Source: Lachnospiraceae bacterium
Lineage (GTDB): Bacteria; Bacillota; Clostridia; Lachnospirales; Lachnospiraceae
Assembly: GCA_017618195.1 (NCBI GenBank)
Contig: JAFZUW010000048.1
Location: 1-55,819, forward strand
DNA: 55,819 nucleotides
Reading direction: 5' to 3'
Shown here: positions 49,067 to 55,819 of the stretch, piece by piece
Position numbering within the stretch: position 1 is the stretch's first letter
Layout of the letters: each line of letters begins with the position of its first letter
Made by a program: the position numbers and the translations under genes
Notes under the pieces: generated by a model
Databases searched by the model: none
Seen by the model: only the letters and a program-made list of their open reading frames with translations
Told to the model about the DNA's origin: nothing

Positions 49067-52024
49067 ATGAAATCCGTAATGACATTCTTTAGAAAAACCT
49101 GCCTGTTATTGACTGCGCTTCTGTGCGGGGCAGTGTTATTGCCGGCTGGTGTTATGGCATCCGAACAAGATGACGCAGAAGCGTCCATGGATATCAGTGT
49201 TACGGCGTCTTCCTACAGTGATTATAAGGTGGGAGACGTGATTACTTGGACGGTAGAGGTTTTTAACACGGGAAATGTGGAAATCTCGAATATCACGATA
49301 GAAACGGAACCGTCTTTTGACCAATACACTGTTTCAAAGCTTCAGATCAACGATAAATACAGTGTTTATTGTTCGTATATGGTTACACAGGCAGATTTCG
49401 ATGCCGGAAAAGTAATTGTGTCCGTAGACGTTGTCGGTTTTGATCCTAATGGGAACGAAGTATCCTGTCACAAGGATTCTGAGAGCACAACCGCAGAACA
49501 AAAAAAGTCCATTTCAAGAAGCGTAACCGTTCTTTCCGAACTTTCCCTTGGAAGAGCATTTTGTGTAGGAGAAACACTCAGCTATGAGATTGTGGTGATT
49601 AATGATGGTAATGTAACGATACCGGGCGTAACGGTCGATGATCCGATAAAAAAGGGACAGAGCTACTATGCCGGCGATCTGGCTCCCGGAGTCCGTTGGT
49701 CTGAGACACAAACCTATACGGTTACTGAAGAGGATGGCAGGAAAGGAACGGTGCTCGGTTATAATGTGGCACGGTCGATAAAAAACGAGGACGATCTGTT
49801 CGAATTTGCCGCCGATGTAAATCGTGGAGATACAAGCCTCTGTGCGGTTTTGATGAACGATATTACCGTTTCTGAGGGCAGGCAGTGGCTGCCGATCGGA
49901 TTTTCCGGAACGACCGCGTATGAAGGTATATTTGACGGAAAAGGGCATGTTGTTAAAGGTCTGAAATATGACGGTGGTTTCCGAAGAGATGAGGCTGCCG
50001 GAATGTTCCGTTATGTTACTGATGGAGTCGATAACGACGGAACATACACCGGAGGAATCGTTCGAAACCTCATAGTTGCGGATCTGCATTTTACGGAGTG
50101 CCCGGTGGCTGCGGGAATCGTTGCCTATAACGCCGGACGGGTGGAGAACTGCCGTAACGAAAGCGCGATCAGCGCCGGAGAAATCGGCGGAGGCATAGTG
50201 GCACTTAACGAAGGAATCATTTCCAATTGCTGTAATACCGGGAAAATAACCGGAATAGGACACAGCGTCTCGTCAGCTTGCGGAGGAATTGCGGGAGATA
50301 ATACCGATACGGGGAAGATTGTGTATTGCCGAAATTCCGGGGCGATCACAAACGATTCGGAAAACTCACAAGTACCCCTGTCTATTGTTCTTCTGGGCGG
50401 CTTGGTCGGATATAACTACGGCGGGGTTTCAAACAGTTATAATTCCGGTCAGGTTACGGCAAAATCAGATGAAAACTGCAAAGAAACCGATATGTACGTC
50501 GGCGGACTGGTGGGATCCAATTCCGTTCGGGGGGTGGCGGAGAACTGTTATAATATCGGTAAAGTATGCGTATCAATTACTGTAGGACGGGAAAATGAGT
50601 ATGTTAGGCTCGGAGGACTGGCAGGGGTGAATACAGGTACCGTTAAAAACGCCTATTCAATCGGAACGGTAAGCGTAGAGACGGAATCCGGCATCATTCC
50701 GAGAACAAAACCGGCCGGCAGCCTGATCGGCAAAAATGATAAAGATATCATAAACTGTTACGTTAATTCCGATATCTGTCCTGCGATAAGCGCGGTCGGA
50801 GAAGGCAGCGGCGGCGTTAAGGAGCTGACCACCGGGCAGATGATCGGGTCAGAGGCAATCGGACAGGACAATATGGATCTGCCGAATGATGCGTGGATTA
50901 CGAAGGAGCAATCCGGTCTTACCGCTTATTATCCGCATCTTAAGGGGTTCCGTTATGATGAGACCAAAGCGGACGCGGATTGGCCGGCAAAGGCTAAGCT
51001 TGATCCGATTCCGGTAACGCTGACAGCGAACAGCGGTACTTTTACATATGACGGAAAGCCGAAGACCGTCAGCGGATTTACGTGCGATAAGGAAGGCGTT
51101 ACCTTCAGCGAAAAGATCACCGCGACAGCGGAGCAAACCAATGCAGGAACGTATCAGGTCACATTTTCCGGCGTAGAGCTCAATGTGACGACCGATACGA
51201 CAGGCGTTTATCTTATAACCGGAATACAGGAAGGAACGCTGAAGATAGATAAGGCACCGGCACCGGAGATTGATAATGGTTGGTTGCCATACTCGCGGAG
51301 GGATCTGATCGAGAACGGAACGGCCCAGGAACTGTTTATCGCGCCGGGATACGTTCCGGAAGGATACTCGATAGTATACCGGTTTTATGGAATGGATGAA
51401 ACGTGGTATTCCGAAATCCCCAAAGTGACAAAAGGCGGTTATTATATATTGGAGGTGCTCTTTAAGGGAGACGGTAATCACGCCGACTCTGAAGAAAAGT
51501 GTACTTCTGGGATAGTGCGGGGGTTCTACGAGCCTGTGCAAGATTGTGTCGATTGGACGCATGGCAGCAAAGGAAAAATCGTTTTGCATATCAAGGAACC
51601 ATATAATGAAGAAGAATGCTTCGAAAAATTCCTCGACATCGTCATAGACGGCGATAAAAAGACACGAAATATTGACTATGATACGAGAAATGGAAGCGTT
51701 TATATTGAAATATACGATCATTGTCTGAATGAGTATGGCGAAGGCGAACATACAATCAAGGTATTGTTTAATGACGGAGAGACTGCAGTCAAATTGATGA
51801 TTAATGAGAGGTCTGCAGTGCCGGATCCCAACGGATCGGGACAAAGCGAACCCGCGCCCGGAACTTCGGCAGGTACCGGGGAAGGTACGCCCGGTCCGGT
51901 GATTGATGCATCTCCGTCCACCGGCGATTCGAGCAGACTGATGCTCTGGGCAGTATTGGCGATGCTCTCGTCGGCAGGATTCGGAACGGCAGTTTGGTTA
52001 AAACGCAGAAACACGGCTGTATAG
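49067..52024 (+). CDS. large surface protein with DUF11-like, GLUG and MBG-like domains
   Basis: The protein has 985 residues. Signal peptide (about 1-31), then two DUF11/conserved-repeat-type strands (VGDVITWTVEVFNTGNVEISN and VGETLSYEIVVINDGNVTIPG). A GLUG-type beta-helix follows (about 330-590, repeats of GGLVGYN/GGIVAYN, NCYN-type turns), then an MBG-like domain (PVTLTANSGTFTYDGKPKTVSGF), a C-terminal module shared with the next protein (ECFEKFLDIVIDGDKKTRNIDY), a Ser/Pro/Gly linker and an anchor tail SPSTGDSSRLMLW...LKRR. The tail is like an LPxTG sorting signal but lacks the Leu-Pro. It should be displayed on the surface, perhaps for adhesion. AGGAGG precedes the ATG. Confidence 0.85.
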   Translation: MKSVMTFFRKTCLLLTALLCGAVLLPAGVMASEQDDAEASMDISVTASSYSDYKVGDVITWTVEVFNTGNVEISNITIETEPSFDQYTVSKLQINDKYSVYCSYMVTQADFDAGKVIVSVDVVGFDPNGNEVSCHKDSESTTAEQKKSISRSVTVLSELSLGRAFCVGETLSYEIVVINDGNVTIPGVTVDDPIKKGQSYYAGDLAPGVRWSETQTYTVTEEDGRKGTVLGYNVARSIKNEDDLFEFAADVNRGDTSLCAVLMNDITVSEGRQWLPIGFSGTTAYEGIFDGKGHVVKGLKYDGGFRRDEAAGMFRYVTDGVDNDGTYTGGIVRNLIVADLHFTECPVAAGIVAYNAGRVENCRNESAISAGEIGGGIVALNEGIISNCCNTGKITGIGHSVSSACGGIAGDNTDTGKIVYCRNSGAITNDSENSQVPLSIVLLGGLVGYNYGGVSNSYNSGQVTAKSDENCKETDMYVGGLVGSNSVRGVAENCYNIGKVCVSITVGRENEYVRLGGLAGVNTGTVKNAYSIGTVSVETESGIIPRTKPAGSLIGKNDKDIINCYVNSDICPAISAVGEGSGGVKELTTGQMIGSEAIGQDNMDLPNDAWITKEQSGLTAYYPHLKGFRYDETKADADWPAKAKLDPIPVTLTANSGTFTYDGKPKTVSGFTCDKEGVTFSEKITATAEQTNAGTYQVTFSGVELNVTTDTTGVYLITGIQEGTLKIDKAPAPEIDNGWLPYSRRDLIENGTAQELFIAPGYVPEGYSIVYRFYGMDETWYSEIPKVTKGGYYILEVLFKGDGNHADSEEKCTSGIVRGFYEPVQDCVDWTHGSKGKIVLHIKEPYNEEECFEKFLDIVIDGDKKTRNIDYDTRNGSVYIEIYDHCLNEYGEGEHTIKVLFNDGETAVKLMINERSAVPDPNGSGQSEPAPGTSAGTGEGTPGPVIDASPSTGDSSRLMLWAVLAMLSSAGFGTAVWLKRRNTAV

Positions 52025-52054
52025 TTTTATTGATTTAATCCGGGAGGATGATTT

Positions 52055-55000
52055 ATGAGGCCCAAAAGATCGTTTCTGAGAAAATTCTTTATACTTCCGG
52101 TATTCGTTCTGATTGCCTGTCTGTCAGGTTTGCAGGCTCAGTCCGCGCCGGATGCGCAGCGGATCGAAGGATATGAATATCATGGTTACATCCCGTTTGA
52201 GCCGGAAAATGAGGCGGATGAAGGTATTCCCGGGCAGACTTATGACATGCTTCTTGACGGAGATGTCGATACAAAGTGGTGTGTTGATGTCCACAACAGG
52301 ACATCATGGTCCATACAATTTGCCACAAAGGATTACGTAAGAGTTAGCGGATATTGCATGGTTGCCGCGGATGATACGGAAGCTTATTCCGGACGTAATC
52401 CGAAGAGCTGGAAACTGGAAGCAAAAGGCAGTGACGGAGTCTGGGAAGTGCTGGATGAAGTGACGGATGACGACATATTGCCGGATAAGAACCAGGCACG
52501 GGGCTACCGGGAACTGAACAATACATTTATGTATTGTGAGTTCAGACTCACATTTACCGGTGTAAATGAGGGAAACGCTTTCCAACTTTCGGAATTTTTC
52601 CTGCTTTACAAAGATCCTGATACAGATGTACGTAAGCCGTGGATCAGACTGCATCCGAATACCATTTTGCCCGGAATTAATCCAGCAGTGGTAACCGGTG
52701 ACAACCGCAGTACGGTCACACTCGGCGGCGATCCATACAATCAGGAAGCATATACACTTTTGGGCTGGAATACGCTCCCTAGCGGCACGGGCACAACTTA
52801 TAAAGCGGATGACCCCTACTTTATCACGCAGGACGAGACCGTTTACGCAATGTGGGAGCCTAAGTCGTTTGAACTGACGATTTATCTGGAAAACTTCGAA
52901 GGCAGCCCGCTCTACAAAAGGATCAGCTACACCACAAATACGGACTTCATACTTAAGCCTAAGGATAGAGAAGGTTACATCTTCAAGTACTGGATCGTAA
53001 CCAGCGGCGGCGGTACATGGAAGCTTAACGAAAAATACGACGCAAATACGAATATTCGCGGTACATACGGAGATGCAACTTTGGCCGGCTGCTGGGAGTT
53101 GCGCAAGGAGATTGAAGTCAGCTGGTATTCCGATGGTAATCTGATCGGGACAGAATCATATTATGAGGGAGATATTCCGGAATACAAGGGAGAAAAACCG
53201 GAAAAGGAATCCATTCCCGAGTATGACTTTACCTTCATTGGCTGGGACAAGGAATTAAAAGAGCTCACCGAAGACACGACTTTCAATGCGGTATTTGAAG
53301 GGAGCAGAAGAAGCTATGAAATCACTTGGCTGGATGAGGATGGCAGTCAGTTTGATGTGACAAGCGTGGAATACGGAACAGTGCCGTCTCACGAGCCTCC
53401 GGAGAAACAGCCCACAAAGGAAAGCAGCTATGTTTTTGAAGGATGGGAGGAGACCCCGGTGGCGGTCACGGGAAATGCGACCTATAAAGCCGTGTTCCGG
53501 GAGATTCCGAGACCTTATGAGATTACATGGCAGTACGAGGATGGCAGTTTGATAGATGTGACGGAGGCAGGATACGGGACCATGCCTTCCCATGCAGATC
53601 CGAATAAGAAGGCTACAGATGAGTATTCCTATACCTTCATCGGATGGGACAGAGAGCTTTCGATTGTTGACGGACCAGCTGTATATACCGCCCGTTTCAC
53701 TCCTTCAAAGAACAGATATGAGATTACATGGAAGGATGATAAAGGAGAAGTAATTGACGTTACTACGGTGGAATACGGTGAGATCCCCCAGCATGAAAAC
53801 CCGGTTAAAAAGCCGATTGATCAGTATTCGTATGTATTTGCAGGCTGGTCTCCGAATGTGAAGGCGGTTACAGGAGCAGCAGAGTATAAAGCGCAGTTTT
53901 CCGAAGTCGTCAACAGCTACGAGATCGTTTGGAAAGATGAGAACGGAACCTTGATCGATACCACAACGGTGGAGTACGGAAGTATGCCGCTGCATTCGGA
54001 TCTGAACAACCGGGAAACGAGGGAAGCCTACTTTGAGTTTGATGGCTGGGAGCCGAATCTCAAAGCGGTTACCGGACCTGCAGAATATAAGGCAAAGTTC
54101 AAGGAGACCAAAAAGAGCTGTGAGATCATCTGGAAGTATGAAAACGGTCTCGTGATCGGTTCGGGAGCATGGGAGTACGGCACCGTGCCGTCCTGTATTG
54201 ATCCTGAGATGGAGCCTACGCCGGAATATGAGTATGTCTTCACCGGCTGGGATCCGGAGGTTACGGAAGTCGATGGGGCGGCAGTCTACACGGCGATATT
54301 TACGCCTTCCAGAAGAAGCTATGTGATCACATGGCAGGATGACGAAGGCAACGTATTTGATACCTCTATGGTAGAGTACGACAGTATACCGTCACATGAG
54401 GATCCCGTTAAGAAAGATTCGGATGAATTCATATATACCTTCATTGGTTGGAATAGGGATTTCAAAGCAGTTGCAGGTCCGGAAACGTATGTTGCCAGAT
54501 TTGAAAAGACCAGAAGAAGATATGAAATCACCTGGAAGGATGATGACGGAGAAGTAATTGATATTACCGAGGCAGAGTACGGAAGCATGCCGACACATCC
54601 GGATCCCGACGGTAAGGAAACGGTGGAGTTCACGTTCACATTTGACGGCTGGACCCCTGCCCTGGAAGCGGTAACGGGCGATGCGGAGTATACGGCGCGG
54701 TACAATAAAAAGCCCAGGAACTACCCTGTTCATTTCGAAATGAACGGTGCGGCTGCAATGAAGGATGCATCGGTTGAGTACGGTAAGTCTGCGGAGAAGC
54801 CTGAGACGCCTCAGTACAGCGGCTTCTTCTTCGACGGCTGGTTCGCCGATAAAGAATTGAACAAACCGTATACCTTCGAAGAGAAAATTACGGATGAAAC
54901 GACGATCTACGCCAAATGGACGGCTATCAAACCCGCACCGGTACTGAGCGAGGACGAGAAGCCTACGGCAATTCAGCCGCTTACAGAGAACGGTCAGCCT

Positions 55001-55615
55001 CAGGCATTGATCAATGCACCGAAGGCGGTTCCCGAAGGCTACACGGTTGAATACAGTCTTGACGGTTCGGCTTGGTCAAAGGAAATCCCTACCGGCACGA
55101 AGTCCGGCGAATACACGGTTCGCGTATTCTATCGCGGGGACAATTACCATACCGGTTTCACCGGCGAGAACCTGACCGTTAAGATTCAGGGCGTATACAA
55201 ATGCGACGCGACAACCGCCGAATGGACCAAGAAGAGCGGCAAGACGGTGGCATTCCGCATCACGAAGGAATTCGACGATGATGACTGCTTTGAGAAGTTT
55301 ACCGCTGTCACGGTAGACGGCGTAACCGCTGTTCGCGATAAGGATTACACGGCTGTCAAGGGCAGCACGATCATTACCTTCAGCGCAGATTTCCTCGAGA
55401 CACTCAGCCTCGGCGAGCACGCTGTTAAGGTATCCTTCGAAGACGGCGAAGCATCGGTCGGCATCAAGGTTATTGAGGCGGCACTGACCACTCCGCATAA
55501 TGACACGTCCGCACAAACCGGCGACTCGAGTCACCTTGTACTCTGGATCATCCTGGCACTCGTTTCCATCGGCGCCATCGGTGTAATGAGTGTTATGAAA
55601 AAGAGCAGAGGATAG
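52055..55615 (+). CDS. large surface protein with discoidin-like and InlB-type repeats
   Basis: The protein has 1186 residues. Signal peptide (about 1-31), an F5/8 C (discoidin)-like domain (about 45-195: LLDGDVDTKWCVD, SWSIQFATKDYVRVSGYCMVAADD, CEFRLTFTGVNEGNAFQLSEFFLLY), InlB B-repeat-like units, eight 67-residue repeats (residues 353-888), and one more InlB-type unit (YPVHFEMNGAAAMKDASVEYG...). Then come a module homologous to the previous protein and the tail SAQTGDSSHLVLW...KKSRG. It should be a surface adhesin or carbohydrate-binding protein. The codons in the last ~250 residues are more GC-rich than in the repeats, which suggests a mosaic origin. GGGAGG precedes the ATG. It follows the first surface gene by 30 bases. 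Confidence 0.85.
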   Translation: MRPKRSFLRKFFILPVFVLIACLSGLQAQSAPDAQRIEGYEYHGYIPFEPENEADEGIPGQTYDMLLDGDVDTKWCVDVHNRTSWSIQFATKDYVRVSGYCMVAADDTEAYSGRNPKSWKLEAKGSDGVWEVLDEVTDDDILPDKNQARGYRELNNTFMYCEFRLTFTGVNEGNAFQLSEFFLLYKDPDTDVRKPWIRLHPNTILPGINPAVVTGDNRSTVTLGGDPYNQEAYTLLGWNTLPSGTGTTYKADDPYFITQDETVYAMWEPKSFELTIYLENFEGSPLYKRISYTTNTDFILKPKDREGYIFKYWIVTSGGGTWKLNEKYDANTNIRGTYGDATLAGCWELRKEIEVSWYSDGNLIGTESYYEGDIPEYKGEKPEKESIPEYDFTFIGWDKELKELTEDTTFNAVFEGSRRSYEITWLDEDGSQFDVTSVEYGTVPSHEPPEKQPTKESSYVFEGWEETPVAVTGNATYKAVFREIPRPYEITWQYEDGSLIDVTEAGYGTMPSHADPNKKATDEYSYTFIGWDRELSIVDGPAVYTARFTPSKNRYEITWKDDKGEVIDVTTVEYGEIPQHENPVKKPIDQYSYVFAGWSPNVKAVTGAAEYKAQFSEVVNSYEIVWKDENGTLIDTTTVEYGSMPLHSDLNNRETREAYFEFDGWEPNLKAVTGPAEYKAKFKETKKSCEIIWKYENGLVIGSGAWEYGTVPSCIDPEMEPTPEYEYVFTGWDPEVTEVDGAAVYTAIFTPSRRSYVITWQDDEGNVFDTSMVEYDSIPSHEDPVKKDSDEFIYTFIGWNRDFKAVAGPETYVARFEKTRRRYEITWKDDDGEVIDITEAEYGSMPTHPDPDGKETVEFTFTFDGWTPALEAVTGDAEYTARYNKKPRNYPVHFEMNGAAAMKDASVEYGKSAEKPETPQYSGFFFDGWFADKELNKPYTFEEKITDETTIYAKWTAIKPAPVLSEDEKPTAIQPLTENGQPQALINAPKAVPEGYTVEYSLDGSAWSKEIPTGTKSGEYTVRVFYRGDNYHTGFTGENLTVKIQGVYKCDATTAEWTKKSGKTVAFRITKEFDDDDCFEKFTAVTVDGVTAVRDKDYTAVKGSTIITFSADFLETLSLGEHAVKVSFEDGEASVGIKVIEAALTTPHNDTSAQTGDSSHLVLWIILALVSIGAIGVMSVMKKSRG
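53111..54718 (+). repeat. eight 201-bp coding repeats
   Basis: Eight units of exactly 67 codons follow one another without length change. The consensus is YEITWxDExGxxIDVTxVEYGxxPSHxxPxKxxxxxYxYxFxGWxxxxxAVTGxAxYxAxF. The units are diverged in sequence but rigid in length, as in stalk domains of adhesins. Copy number could change by recombination. Confidence 0.9.
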
Positions 55616-55762
55616 GAGTTCTACTGGAGTAGAATGAATGTTGGATTGAGTTGTTAAGAATAATCTGAAAAAACCAGGGGTCAAATGAAAAACTAAATTC
55701 CACTCAATCGGTGAAAAGTGGGCTGTGAGAAGATTTTGACGAAGAAATCCGGAAAAATCTCC

Positions 55763-55791
55763 TTGGAAAGAATAAAAAAACATGATAAAAT
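55763..55791 (+). promoter_or_regulatory. promoter reading out of the window
   Basis: TTGGAA (55763-55768), 17 bases, TAAAAT (55786-55791). No gene start is visible in the last 28 bases. A perfect TTCTAC/GTAGAA hairpin at 55622-55637 follows the last stop codon but has no T tract. Confidence 0.45.
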
Positions 55792-55819
55792 CAAGCCGTC
55801 AAATCTGTTTGTCTGCATA

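Noticed and set aside
53111-54718. CRISPR or transposon repeats
   Set aside because: The 201-base units are in-frame protein repeats with gradual divergence.
49067-55615. Canonical LPxTG sorting signals
   Set aside because: The tails read SPSTGDSS and SAQTGDSS, so Leu-Pro is missing. I describe them only as sortase-like.
1-55819. tRNA, rRNA, integrase, transposase or phage genes
   Set aside because: No matching pattern or motif was found on either strand, so there is no sign of an inserted mobile element.

Overview
The window looks like the chromosome of an anaerobic Gram-positive bacterium of the Clostridia, most likely a Lachnospiraceae-type organism. The reasons are AGGAGG-type ribosome binding sites, sigma-A promoters with TTGACA/TATAAT boxes, a YtrA-type GntR/ABC operon, an LTA-synthase-like enzyme, LtaS/Ddl/Mur-type wall genes, a cyclic-di-GMP-I-like riboswitch and Gram-positive surface proteins with a TGD-hydrophobic-positive tail. 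I see no rRNA, tRNA, CRISPR, transposase, integrase or phage gene.

Layout. (1) 1-4286: a truncated Asp-rich lipoprotein on the minus strand, then YdcF/DUF218, a zinc-ribbon membrane protein and a triple-TPM protein. (2) 4344-11819: a wall and envelope operon with a family 2 glycosyltransferase, an LtaS-like sulfatase, an alpha/beta hydrolase, a membrane-fused Mur ligase that lacks the usual UDP-binding domain, D-Ala-D-Ala ligase and a small helical protein. (3) 11880-18113: two copies of a module made of a membrane-anchored YD-repeat protein followed by a membrane-anchored solute-binding-like protein, with the orphan tail of a third solute-binding protein between them. An orphan ECF sigma factor faces the end of this region. 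(4) 18985-21278: an FRG-domain gene divergent from a surface protein, with small repeats in the shared promoter region. (5) 21511-24342: a GntR/ABC/ABC-2 efflux operon with a clear operator. (6) 24467-30021, minus strand: a lipoprotein gene and a complete carbohydrate ABC importer.

(7) 30227-40176: several families of duplicated single-pass membrane proteins are interleaved with a c-di-GMP-like riboswitch that has no large target gene, PlsC, a GltS-like symporter, a K+ channel and YlmH. (8) 40230-45753: a promoter/structured leader/terminator in front of a DUF3800 gene, a stand-alone GMP synthase ATPase subunit, a small membrane protein, a rifampin-phosphotransferase-like enzyme and a membrane protein. 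(9) 45954-55615: two further YD-repeat membrane proteins and two large surface proteins (GLUG-type and InlB-type repeats) that share a C-terminal module.

The theme is envelope biology. The wall operon builds or edits polymer precursors, several transporters handle small molecules, and an unusual number of lineage-specific, duplicated, membrane-anchored extracytoplasmic proteins sit around them. The best candidates for something undescribed are the repeated YD-repeat plus anchored-binding-protein modules, the membrane Mur ligase/Ddl operon, and the orphan c-di-GMP-type riboswitch with two tiny coupled reading frames behind it. All functional statements come from reading the sequence and from knowledge of the families; no database search was run.
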